DNA of 25,355 nucleotides from Fen-1077 sp964462865 (GTDB lineage Bacteria > Chloroflexota > Dehalococcoidia > Dehalococcoidales > RBG-16-60-22): assembly GCA_964462865.1 (NCBI GenBank), contig CAYWZO010000028.1, positions 1 through 25,355 of the forward strand. The letters are read 5' to 3'. The position numbers and the translations under genes are program-made. The notes beneath the pieces are model-generated. The model made no database searches and was not told the DNA's origin. It saw only the letters and a list, made by a program, of their open reading frames with translations. Every line of letters begins with the position of its first letter. Positions within the stretch are counted from its first letter, which is position 1. This document shows positions 13,987 through 21,998 of this stretch, piece after piece.

Positions 13987-15903
13987 ATGGCCATTAATCT
14001 ACCCATGCCAAAGAACAACCTGAAAAACGAAGGTAATACCGGTTCACCGGCGGTGGCCGGGTTGGAGGACCAGGTGAAAGACGGCGAGGCGGTAACCGGC
14101 TTGACCGATCCGCAGGTACTGCTCAAGGCCACCAGAGACGCGGAACTGGCCAAAGCGGCGGTCAGGCAGGCTATCGCCCAGGCTTTCAGGGAGAGAGAAG
14201 AGTCTCTCAAGAAAGCTGAAGCTCTGGCGCAGGCCTTTGACGAGGCAGTACAAAACCAGCCCGCGCCGGCCGCTCCAACCGACCCGGCCTCCGGAAATAC
14301 TGCGGCATCCGGGACCACGCTTAACGGTACGGACACAGCCGGAAAGGGGCCCATAAACAACAGGCTGCCTACCAGCAGTACTTCTTCAGGGCCCCTTTCC
14401 CAGATTATTAAGACCTACTTCGGCAGTAGACCGCATACAGCAGTTAACAAAGCAGCCACCACTCCGGCTAATCAAACGGGGCAGAGTCTCCGCCAGATTA
14501 TTGACCACGTGGCCGATGACCAGGCCCATAAAAAAGCGGCCAAGATGATAGGGGATGCCAAATCGGACAGGCTGGCGTCAAAACTTGTCATCAGCCAGGC
14601 CCAGGAGGAAATCAGGAAAGCCAAGGAAGAAGCCGCCCTGATTAAAAAGACAGCGGAGGATGCGGCCCGCCGCGCCCGTGAAGAAGCGGAGATATCCCGT
14701 ACAGACGCTGAAGAAGCTATCAACCTGGCCCGGGGGTGGATTGAGCAGGCCAAGACCGAGGCTTCGGCCGAGAAAAAAGCCGCCGAACTGATAGCCAGTC
14801 AGGCGCAGCAGCAGGCTTTGAGCCAGGCGGCGGAGGAAATCCGGAAAGCCAAGGACGAAGTTAAAGCCGCCAAGGAAGCCGCCAGCACCGCCATTAAACT
14901 AGCCAAAGACGAGGTCAGCCGGATTCGCGAGGAAGCGGAGACCTACAAAAAGAACGCCCAGGCGGCCATCGCGACGCTGGAAGAGAAGGTCATGAAAGTA
15001 ATGGAAAAGGTGAAAGCCATCAAACAGCAATCACTGATTTCCATCAGCGAAGCCCAGGCCGAAGCCCAAAAAGCGAATGAAGAAGCCGAGAATAACCGCC
15101 GCGAGAGCGAGGCCGCTATCAAACAGGCCCAGATGGAAAGCCAGAAGGCCATAGAAGATGCCAAACTGGAGATAATGAAAGCGCGGGAATCGGTCATTAA
15201 TTCCGAAAAACTGGCCTATGACCAGGTCCGTGAAAAGATGGAACAGGTTAAAGCGGAGGCCGAAATCGCCAAGCAGGCCGCCTACGAGGCCGTCGCTAAA
15301 GCGCACGGAGAGGCCAAGCGGGCCAGGGAAGACGCCGAAATCGTCAAGAAAGCCTCCGAGGAGGCCGTCTATAACGCTATCGAGGACAGGCGGAAGTCCG
15401 AGGACGCCGCCGAACAGGCCAGACAGACCATGCTGGAATTCGCCAACAAAGCCCAGGAAGACAGCCGCAAGGCCAGAGAAGAAGCCGAATCGGCCATCAT
15501 AAGAGCCAACGATGCCATGATTAAAGCCCAGCAGGACATCATTGGCATGACGATTAATGAAATCAGCGCCACCCGGCAGGAACTTGAGGAAACCGTGAAT
15601 AATCCGGAGAAGCTCGTCAATGCCCTGCCAGAAGAAGCCCCGGAGGGCCAGACGGAAGAGCTGGATCCTGAGCTGATAAACACGGTGCTGAACGAGATGC
15701 GTACCCCGCTGCATTCTATATCCGGCTTCGCCAGATTGATGCTAGAAGATGATGTTGCCGACGCCGCCACGCGCAAGGAATTCCTGTCCATCGTCGTCCA
15801 GCAGAGCGAAGCCCTGACGCAGATTCTCGATGATATTGCCGGCAAAATAGAAACTGACGATGAGCCGCCCGCGGCGGACGCAGCCGACCAGCCCGCACCG
15901 TAG
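13987..15903 (+). CDS. Long coiled-coil protein with degenerate HisKA domain (638 aa)
   Basis: I do not recognise the family. The N-terminal 90 residues are partly helical, and a Pro/Thr/Ser-rich linker (about 90-165) follows. Residues about 170-538 form a continuous Ala/Glu/Lys-rich helix built from degenerate repeats (variants of EEIRKAKEEA), predicting a rod of tens of nanometres. The C-terminus (about 563-622) is a HisKA dimerisation domain: LNEMRTPLHSISGFARLML, with QQSEALTQILDDI in the second helix. The canonical SHELRTP has become LNEMRTP, so the phospho-acceptor His is Asn569, and no HATPase follows. There is no TM segment. I infer a cytosolic scaffold or length ruler that dimerises or docks on receivers or kinases through the HisKA fold. 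It lies between the prepilin and the REC-ATPase gene, which points to polar or pilus-machine organisation. Confidence 0.75.
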   Translation: MAINLPMPKNNLKNEGNTGSPAVAGLEDQVKDGEAVTGLTDPQVLLKATRDAELAKAAVRQAIAQAFREREESLKKAEALAQAFDEAVQNQPAPAAPTDPASGNTAASGTTLNGTDTAGKGPINNRLPTSSTSSGPLSQIIKTYFGSRPHTAVNKAATTPANQTGQSLRQIIDHVADDQAHKKAAKMIGDAKSDRLASKLVISQAQEEIRKAKEEAALIKKTAEDAARRAREEAEISRTDAEEAINLARGWIEQAKTEASAEKKAAELIASQAQQQALSQAAEEIRKAKDEVKAAKEAASTAIKLAKDEVSRIREEAETYKKNAQAAIATLEEKVMKVMEKVKAIKQQSLISISEAQAEAQKANEEAENNRRESEAAIKQAQMESQKAIEDAKLEIMKARESVINSEKLAYDQVREKMEQVKAEAEIAKQAAYEAVAKAHGEAKRAREDAEIVKKASEEAVYNAIEDRRKSEDAAEQARQTMLEFANKAQEDSRKAREEAESAIIRANDAMIKAQQDIIGMTINEISATRQELEETVNNPEKLVNALPEEAPEGQTEELDPELINTVLNEMRTPLHSISGFARLMLEDDVADAATRKEFLSIVVQQSEALTQILDDIAGKIETDDEPPAADAADQPAP

Positions 15904-15982
15904 CAGAAAATGCCGTACGTCCAATTTAATATTGCCGCCGGCTCCGGCAGGTGCCCGGTAAACACTGTTCCAGAGAGTAAAT

Positions 15983-17158
15983 ATGGCGAAAAAGATACTG
16001 ATAATAGAGGCCGACCCGACGGCACTCCGGCTGACGGAATATACCCTGAAACAGCGCGGACACCAGGTCCTGACGACCTGTAACGGGCTGGAAGGTATTA
16101 TCACGGCCCAGAAGGAAGCGCCCGACCTCATTATCCTCGATGTCATGTTGCCGGGCATTGATGGTTACGAGGTGTGCAAACGCCTGCGTTCCGGAGCCCA
16201 GACCGCCCAGATACCCATTCTTATCATTTCCGGCAAAGCCCGCGAGGAAGATATCGCCATCGGGTTTCGCGCCGGTGCCAGCGATTACCTGCCCAAGCCG
16301 GCCACGCCTTCCACCATTATCACCCACGTCGAGCGCCTCCTGCTCATCAGACCGGAAGGCCAGCTGGGTATTATCGCCTTCATCAACACGACCGACAGCC
16401 CGGGCATGACCGTGATACTCTCCGAGATAGCGGCGGCCATTACCGAGATGGAAAAACAGGTGACTTTGGTGGAAATCGCCACCGGAGAGAAAGTACATAA
16501 GAACAAGGTGGAGAAACCCCCGGAAAGCCCGGACCGCGCCATCCTGGAGACTACCACCGGCAACGCCGAGAAACTGGAACCGGTCTGCGAGGTCCTGCCG
16601 TCCGGAATAAGGGTGCTGCATATCACCGACGATGCCGTCGAGGACGAAAGCGCCGCTGAAAACAGCCTCGAACTGCTCCAGGGTATGAGCGGCGCCACCG
16701 ATTATCTCCTCATCGACCTGCCCCTGAAGCCGTCCCCCGTTACCAAATCCGTGCTGGCGACCTGCGAGCTGGTCGTCATCGCCAGCGGCTATAAATTAAA
16801 AGACCTGTCCGAGATATATAATTTCATCAGACTGCTTGATTTCAACGGCATTACCACGGAAAAAATCGCCGCCATTTTAATCGACCCGGAGGGCACTTTC
16901 CCCGGCCCGGCCTTGAGCAGTATCAAACCCTATTTCGAGGCCAACCTGGGGATTGACCTGGCCGGAGTATTATCCTTCGACGCCAAGCTCTACCAGCTTT
17001 CCTACCTGGAGAGCGAACCGATAATCAAGTCCGGCCAGAACAACCAGTTCGCGCAAAATATCCGGCAGATTGCGCGGTACATTTTATCACACCATATTAA
17101 ACAACAGGACCCGCTCAAACCTATCACCAGGATGCCGCATCTGGAGAAAGGGAAATGA
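15983..17158 (+). CDS. REC plus CpaE/TadZ-like ATPase-fold protein with degenerate P-loop
   Basis: Residues 1-122 form a receiver with E9/D11 in place of the usual Asp pair, phospho-acceptor D53 in IILDVMLPGIDG, S83 and K105. Residues about 126-375 have the MinD/ParA-like fold of CpaE/TadZ proteins, with the N-terminal strand GIIAFIN, a Walker B-like strand DYLLIDLPL and a helical C-terminus. Where CpaE relatives have a GG-x-GKT deviant Walker A, this protein reads DSPGMT (138-143), so ATP binding is doubtful. CpaE/TadZ proteins place pilus machines at cell poles. This one probably acts as a phosphorylation-responsive localisation factor. Its stop overlaps the pilB start by 4 nt (ATGA), indicating translational coupling. 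Confidence 0.8.
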   Translation: MAKKILIIEADPTALRLTEYTLKQRGHQVLTTCNGLEGIITAQKEAPDLIILDVMLPGIDGYEVCKRLRSGAQTAQIPILIISGKAREEDIAIGFRAGASDYLPKPATPSTIITHVERLLLIRPEGQLGIIAFINTTDSPGMTVILSEIAAAITEMEKQVTLVEIATGEKVHKNKVEKPPESPDRAILETTTGNAEKLEPVCEVLPSGIRVLHITDDAVEDESAAENSLELLQGMSGATDYLLIDLPLKPSPVTKSVLATCELVVIASGYKLKDLSEIYNFIRLLDFNGITTEKIAAILIDPEGTFPGPALSSIKPYFEANLGIDLAGVLSFDAKLYQLSYLESEPIIKSGQNNQFAQNIRQIARYILSHHIKQQDPLKPITRMPHLEKGK

Positions 17159-18843
17159 TAGTTGCCAACCGCAAGCCCGACGCCAACATCGGTGAATCCC
17201 TCGTCCAGATGCACGTCATCTCGGCGGAGCAACTGCAAAGCGCCCTCCACCTGCAGAAGGAACGTGGCCAGAAGTTAAGCGAGATACTGGTCAGCGAGGG
17301 GATGATAAGGGCCGAGGAACTGGCCTCTTTCCTTAGCATCGAGTGGAACATCCCCCTCATCGACCTGAAGACCCACGTTGTCCAGCCGGAGGCCCTGCAG
17401 CTTGTCCCGGAGAGAATGGCACGGCAGCATACCCTCATCCCCCTGAACATCATGGGCGAGTCGCTCGTCGTGGTCATGGCCGACCCGGACGACTACAACG
17501 CCATCGGTGACGTGTTTACCCAGACCAGTATGAAAATCGAGGTGGCGTTTGCCAACGCCGTAGATATCCGGCGCGCCATCGACATTTATTACCGGGCCAA
17601 TGAAGAAATCCAGGAAAGGGTAACCAAATACGCCCCGGCCGGGCTTACCGGGGCGGAGGAGTACCCTGATTTCGCCGTTGATACACCCATTACCAAGAGC
17701 CTGGACCTCATCATCGAGCAGGCGGCCCGGGACCGTGCCTCCGATATTCACCTGGAGCCCCAGGATGACCGGCTGCGCGTACGCTACCGCATCGACGGGG
17801 TGCTGCACGACGTTAATTATCTGCCTTTAAGCGCCCACGCCGAGCTGGCATCAAGAATTAAAATTCTGGCGGAGATGGACGTGGCCCGCTCCCGCCAGCC
17901 CCAGGACGGCCAGTTCTCCGCGACCATCGGTGACAGCAGTATCGATATCCGTGTCGCCACGACAAATACCATCTACGGCGAGCGCATCACGCTGCGTCTG
18001 CTGGACAAGTCGTTATCGCTTTTCACCCTGCCGGAGCTGGGTTTTGCACCCGAGACCCTGAAAAAATACCGGTCTTTGTTAGAATACCCCTTCGGCATGG
18101 TGCTGGTGGGCGGTCCCACCGGCTCCGGGAAGACGACGACCCTGTACACATCGATAAACGAGCTTGACCACAAACAACATAATATCATGACCATCGAAGA
18201 CCCGGTAGAATACCAGTTTGAAGATATCAGTCAGAGCCAGGTGGACCCCCAGGCCGGGATTACCTTCGCCAGCGGTCTGCGGGCCATGCTGCGGCAGGAC
18301 CCCGACGTTATCCTGGTGGGAGAAATCCGGGACAAGGACACCGCCGTAACGGCCGTCCAGGCGGCCATGACCGGCCACCTCGTCTTTTCGTCCATCCACG
18401 CCAACGACGCCGTCAGTATGCTACCGCGGCTGATGGACCTGGGCGTCGAGCCGTCCCTGGCGGCCACCATACTCATCGCCAACATCGCCCAGCGGATGGT
18501 CCGCCGCATCTGTACCAACTGCCGCACCGCTTTCGAGCCTTCGGTACTGGAGCGGGAAATCTTCGCCCGGGAAATGTCCCAGGAGTTGACGGCCGTGTAT
18601 AAAGGGACCGGCTGCCACCTCTGCGCCAATACGGGCTACCGCGGCCGGACGGGCATTTTCGAACTGATGGTTATGAGTGACACCATTAAAAAACAGCTCG
18701 TGAAAAACGCCAGCGTCAGTGAGATAAAAGAACTGGCCGTACGCGAAGGCATGCTGACCATGAAGCGTGACGGCCTGAACAAGGTGAGGGAGGGTATCAC
18801 CACTCTGGACGAAGTCATGCACAGCGTCTTCGGCACCGATTAG
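17155..18843 (+). CDS. pilB: PilB/GspE-type pilus extension ATPase with MshEN domain
   Basis: The 562-aa protein begins with an MshEN domain (NIGESLVQMHVISAEQLQSA, then LSEILVSEGMIRAEELA), the fold that binds cyclic di-GMP in MshE and related PilB proteins. The catalytic core has Walker A GPTGSGKT (320-327), the Asp box MTIEDPVEYQF, Walker B VILVGEIRD with Glu390, and the His box TGHLVFSSIHAND. Four cysteines C453, C456, C487 and C490 form the zinc-binding pairs typical of PilB/GspE. It hydrolyses ATP to drive pilin insertion at PilC. It overlaps the CpaE-like gene by 4 nt and is 30 nt from pilC. No PilT retraction ATPase is in the window. Confidence 0.93.
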   Translation: MIVANRKPDANIGESLVQMHVISAEQLQSALHLQKERGQKLSEILVSEGMIRAEELASFLSIEWNIPLIDLKTHVVQPEALQLVPERMARQHTLIPLNIMGESLVVVMADPDDYNAIGDVFTQTSMKIEVAFANAVDIRRAIDIYYRANEEIQERVTKYAPAGLTGAEEYPDFAVDTPITKSLDLIIEQAARDRASDIHLEPQDDRLRVRYRIDGVLHDVNYLPLSAHAELASRIKILAEMDVARSRQPQDGQFSATIGDSSIDIRVATTNTIYGERITLRLLDKSLSLFTLPELGFAPETLKKYRSLLEYPFGMVLVGGPTGSGKTTTLYTSINELDHKQHNIMTIEDPVEYQFEDISQSQVDPQAGITFASGLRAMLRQDPDVILVGEIRDKDTAVTAVQAAMTGHLVFSSIHANDAVSMLPRLMDLGVEPSLAATILIANIAQRMVRRICTNCRTAFEPSVLEREIFAREMSQELTAVYKGTGCHLCANTGYRGRTGIFELMVMSDTIKKQLVKNASVSEIKELAVREGMLTMKRDGLNKVREGITTLDEVMHSVFGTD

Positions 18844-18873
18844 CACCGGATACAGTCCTGTGAAGGAAAAAAG

Positions 18874-20085
18874 ATGTACCAGTATAAAGCCTATACACCC
18901 GACAAAAAGATTGTCGAAGGCACCATCGATGCCTCCAGCCAGGACGTGGCCGAGGCCTGCCTGCGTAAGGCCGGATATAACCGCGTCCTGACGCTGAAAA
19001 AGACGCGCCCTTCTTTCCGTCTGGAACAACTCCTGCAACGGTCGTCCCGCGTTAACCGGGCGGACATTATCGAACTGTTCCAGCAGCTGGCCACATTGAT
19101 CGATTCCCGCATGCCGGTCACCCAGGCCCTGTGGCTGCTGGCCGAGCAGGCCCCCCGGGCGGCTTTAAAAGACGCCGTGAACAAACTGGGGCGGGAGATC
19201 TCCGGAGGCAAATCCTTCTCCCAGGCCCTCGCATGGTATCCCCGGCTTGTGCCGGCCCATTACCGGGAGGTAATTAGAGTCAGCGAGCAAACAGGCAATC
19301 TACCTCTCGGCCTGCGGCTCGTGGCCGGCTACATGGAAAAGGAGCTGTCCCTGTCCAAAAACCTGACGCGCACGCTGTCCTACCCCGCCTTTTTGATTTC
19401 CATGGCGGCCGTCGTGATTACCGTAATCGCCACGGTGGCGCTGCCGTCGCTTACCAAGCTTTTCGATTCGCTGGGCGCCGGCCTGCCCCTGCCGACCAGG
19501 ATGCTCATCGCCATAAGCGGCTTTTTCTCCGATTATAAATATTATCTGGTCGCCATGCTGGCAGGGCTGGTCCTTATTATTGTCTGGTATTTAAAAAGCC
19601 CGGCCGGAAAGCAGCAGCTGGACCGGATGCTCCTCAATTTACCGGTCTTCGGGCATATCGTTATTCTACGCAACATCTGCCGTTTTTGCCGCAACACCGC
19701 CATGCTGCTGGAGGCCGGCCTGACGCTCCCCCAGAGCCTGAACAGCGTGGCTGGCGTTATTGATAACGGTATTATCAAAAACGGTCTTAATGAAATCCGG
19801 CAGGATTTAATCAAGGGCAAAGGCCTGTCACAACCTATGGCCGACAACCGCCTCTTCCCCAGGCTGCTGGTGGACATGATACACATCGGCGAAAAGACGG
19901 GTACGCTACAATCGTCCTTTACCACCATGGCCGACTTTTATGAGAAGAAACTCGACCAGAGGATCCAGAGATTGCTGGCCATGGTCGAACCGGCCTCGAT
20001 ATTTTTCGTCGGCCTGATTATCGCCCTTATCGGCGTGGCCATCGTCACCCCGATATACTCGATATACCAGACCCTGAATTATTAA
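18874..20085 (+). CDS. pilC: PilC/GspF-type inner-membrane platform protein
   Basis: The 403-aa length is normal for PilC. Two GspF domains (about 65-190 and 270-390) each precede TM segments: FLISMAAVVITVIATVALPS, YYLVAMLAGLVLIIVWYL, and the C-terminal IFFVGLIIALIGVAIVTPI. The N-terminal YQYKAYTPDKKIVEGTIDA is the usual GspF family opening. It forms the membrane platform on which PilB extrudes pilins. Its shape (three TM, 400 aa) differs clearly from the ArlJ platform at 2434, so the two filament systems have their own platforms. GGAAAAAAG is a weak but adequate RBS. Confidence 0.93.
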   Translation: MYQYKAYTPDKKIVEGTIDASSQDVAEACLRKAGYNRVLTLKKTRPSFRLEQLLQRSSRVNRADIIELFQQLATLIDSRMPVTQALWLLAEQAPRAALKDAVNKLGREISGGKSFSQALAWYPRLVPAHYREVIRVSEQTGNLPLGLRLVAGYMEKELSLSKNLTRTLSYPAFLISMAAVVITVIATVALPSLTKLFDSLGAGLPLPTRMLIAISGFFSDYKYYLVAMLAGLVLIIVWYLKSPAGKQQLDRMLLNLPVFGHIVILRNICRFCRNTAMLLEAGLTLPQSLNSVAGVIDNGIIKNGLNEIRQDLIKGKGLSQPMADNRLFPRLLVDMIHIGEKTGTLQSSFTTMADFYEKKLDQRIQRLLAMVEPASIFFVGLIIALIGVAIVTPIYSIYQTLNY

Positions 20086-20113
20086 TAACGTTGCGGAGGC
20101 AGGGAAGGCAGAA

Positions 20114-20509
20114 TTGAAACGGGCCCTGAAAAGACTGGGAGGAATATTTACCGGCCGGGATGAAACAGGCCTCACCCTGGTGGAATCTCTGGTGGCCATC
20201 GCCATACTGGGGGGCGGCGTCCTGACGCTGGTACTGGCCATGTCCGGCGGAGCGCTGGCGGTGCAGGAGAACGACCGGATGGTCACCGCCCAGAGCCTGG
20301 CGCGCTCCCAGCTGGAATATACTAAAAGCTACCCTTACGATGCCGATGCCACCACCTACCCGGCCGTGAGCGCGCCCGACGGCTATAGCGTTACCGTAGG
20401 AGTCAGCGCGGTGCCGGATACGGATAACGATATCCAGAAAATCACGGTCAGCGTCAGCCTGCAGGGCGACGTCATCATGACGACCGAGGACTATAAGGTG
20501 AACCGATGA
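20114..20509 (+). CDS. PilV-like minor pseudopilin (131 aa, TTG start)
   Basis: A 19-residue basic leader ends in Gly19 and is followed by LTLVESLVAIAILGGGVLTL, a class III prepilin helix with Glu at +5. The V-E-S-L-V-A-I-A-I-L pattern and the short globular domain are characteristic of PilV/GspI-type minor pilins, which prime pilus assembly. The start is TTG at 20114, with GGGAAGG 5 nt upstream and a second GGAGG at 20095-20099. No ATG lies between the pilC stop and the leader. It overlaps the next pseudopilin by 4 nt (ATGA), so translation is coupled. Confidence 0.85.
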   Translation: MKRALKRLGGIFTGRDETGLTLVESLVAIAILGGGVLTLVLAMSGGALAVQENDRMVTAQSLARSQLEYTKSYPYDADATTYPAVSAPDGYSVTVGVSAVPDTDNDIQKITVSVSLQGDVIMTTEDYKVNR

Positions 20510-20949
20510 AGGGAGAACGGGGCTTTACGCTGGTGGAACTGATGCTGACTATCGGCATTACCGGTTTTCTCATCACCGCTCTCGGGCTGGTGGTGCAGCA
20601 GACGGTCACCTTGCCGGAACGCGGCGGCGACCAGGCCAGCGCGCTGCACGCCCTCCAGAACGCCGCCCACTGGGTCAGCCTGGACGGGCAGACGGCCAAA
20701 GCGGCCAGCGGCGGCAGCGGACTGACCCTGACCTTGCCGGATGACGCGTCCGTAACTTACGTCCTCGTCGGCGATGACCTGCACCGTATTGACGGTGGTT
20801 CCAACCGGATTGTCGCCCGGGGCATCGCCAGCACCAGTTTCTCCGTCGAAGGGCAGCTCATCACCATGAACATTACCGCGGCACCGGACAGCCGCTGGGA
20901 TATCAGCGAGGCCGGCACCTACCAGATTACGATGCGGCCAACGCCGTAA
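20506..20949 (+). CDS. PilW-like minor pseudopilin (147 aa)
   Basis: A very short leader (MKGERG) is cut before FTLVELMLTIGITGFLITAL, with Glu at +5. The following segment, including a long helix and a beta-rich C-terminal part (ALHALQNAAHWVSLDGQTAK, then LTLPDDASVTYVLVGDDLHR), resembles PilW/GspJ-type minor pilins. These form a priming tip complex with PilV- and PilX-like proteins, which are encoded on either side. It is shorter than proteobacterial PilW. Its ATGA overlap with the previous gene and 8-nt gap to the next place it in one operon. Confidence 0.83.
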   Translation: MKGERGFTLVELMLTIGITGFLITALGLVVQQTVTLPERGGDQASALHALQNAAHWVSLDGQTAKAASGGSGLTLTLPDDASVTYVLVGDDLHRIDGGSNRIVARGIASTSFSVEGQLITMNITAAPDSRWDISEAGTYQITMRPTP

Positions 20950-20957
20950 GGAAGACT

Positions 20958-21359
20958 ATGAACAGTGAAAAAGGTCAGGCACTGCCACTGGTACTGATAG
21001 CCCTAGCCATAGGGGCTCTGGTGCTGCCGTCTTTCCTGAACCACACCGGCACCAGCCTCATCGGCTCGAGGACTTACGCGCAGGAGATAGGCGCGCAGTA
21101 CGCCGTCGATTCCGGCGCCGAGCACGCTATCTGGAACCTGAAATACGGCGGCCTCGGCGACACCCTGGTGGACGTCGGCGATAACGTGACCTACGCCCTG
21201 GGCGAGTCCGTGAACGACCTGCCGGTAAATATCACCGTAGTCAAGACCGGGGAGCCGGACGACTACGACATCACTTCCAGCGCCGGGGACAGGGCCTCGA
21301 GCGCGTCGGTCAGCGTGAACAGCACCGATACCAATATTCTTTCCTGGTATATCGAGTAG
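20958..21359 (+). CDS. PilX-like minor pilin without a classical cleavage site (133 aa)
   Basis: The N-terminus MNSEKGQALPLVLIALAIGA followed by LVLPSFL has the short polar leader, Gly, and long hydrophobic helix seen in PilX/GspK-type proteins. It has no +5 Glu (GQALPLVL), as is usual for that subgroup. The rest (YAVDSGAEHAIWNLKYGG, then a Ser/Asp/Val-rich beta domain) matches the start of PilX ectodomains, where A-x-x-S/A-G-A-E-x-A follows the helix. It is probably the tip component of the pilus priming complex with the PilV- and PilW-like proteins. GGAAG precedes the ATG. No catalytic function is expected. Confidence 0.75.
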   Translation: MNSEKGQALPLVLIALAIGALVLPSFLNHTGTSLIGSRTYAQEIGAQYAVDSGAEHAIWNLKYGGLGDTLVDVGDNVTYALGESVNDLPVNITVVKTGEPDDYDITSSAGDRASSASVSVNSTDTNILSWYIE

Positions 21360-21389
21360 ACTATAAATATTTGAGGAAAAAATCCTGAC

Positions 21390-21998
21390 ATGACGACCGA
21401 AAACAAAGAAAAGAACGAAAAGAGGCTCCTTTCCGCCACCTCGCTTATCGTGGCGGCGCTGATTATCGTCATCGCGGCCAACATCGTCGTGTGGAAAAAC
21501 CGCCTGGATAAAAACGCGGCGTTAGATTCGTTGACCGGGGAAATAGCACAGGTCTCGCAGGAAATAAAAAAGATGGCGGTGCCGGCGGCCGACCTTGAAG
21601 CCAGGCTGGCCGAAGCTAAAGCCGGCCTGACCGCCGCCCAATCGGTCTTCCCACCCGAGTTCAACCGCAACGACATTATCGATTACATTATCAACCTGGC
21701 CAGGGAATGCCAGGTGGAAGTCCTGCCCATCTCGTCGCAGGGATGGCTGGCCGAGAAAGGTAACTACGTCCTGAAGCTCAACAGCACTCTCACCGGCAGC
21801 TTTACCAAGGCCACCGAGTTCATCTCCAGGCTGCAGTACGGTAGATACGAGACTCTGGTCATCCCGGATATATCGTTCATCCGGCAGCCCGGCCCTGCCA
21901 GTACCGGGATGTTCTCCGGGGACGACACGATGGTCACCGCCAGGTTGAGCATCAGCGTTTATGCCCGACCCGCCGCCAGCGCTAAAGGGAATCAATGA
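21390..21998 (+). CDS. pilO: PilO-like pilus alignment protein (202 aa)
   Basis: A cytosolic charged stub is followed by one TM helix (about 15-35: SLIVAALIIVIAANIVVW), a coiled coil (about 38-80) and a small ferredoxin-like periplasmic-side domain (residues about 95-195) with the PilO pattern SLTGSF-like (here STLTGSFTKATEFISRLQ). PilO pairs with PilN to link PilM and PilC to the pilus. It comes before rather than after the PilM/N gene, an inversion of the common M-N-O order. It overlaps the next gene by 4 nt. No PilP or PilQ follows, consistent with an envelope lacking an outer membrane secretin. Confidence 0.78.
   Translation: MTTENKEKNEKRLLSATSLIVAALIIVIAANIVVWKNRLDKNAALDSLTGEIAQVSQEIKKMAVPAADLEARLAEAKAGLTAAQSVFPPEFNRNDIIDYIINLARECQVEVLPISSQGWLAEKGNYVLKLNSTLTGSFTKATEFISRLQYGRYETLVIPDISFIRQPGPASTGMFSGDDTMVTARLSISVYARPAASAKGNQ

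Noticed and set aside
15031..15714. Minus-strand open frame opposite the coiled-coil gene
   Set aside because: It is a mirror of the Ala/Glu/Lys-repeat coding sequence, giving a low-complexity Gly/Leu/Phe pattern. There is no RBS or family signature.
13987..15903. Chemoreceptor (MCP) as identity of the coiled-coil protein
   Set aside because: It has no TM segment, no HAMP, and no conserved hairpin-tip signature. The C-terminus is HisKA-like instead.
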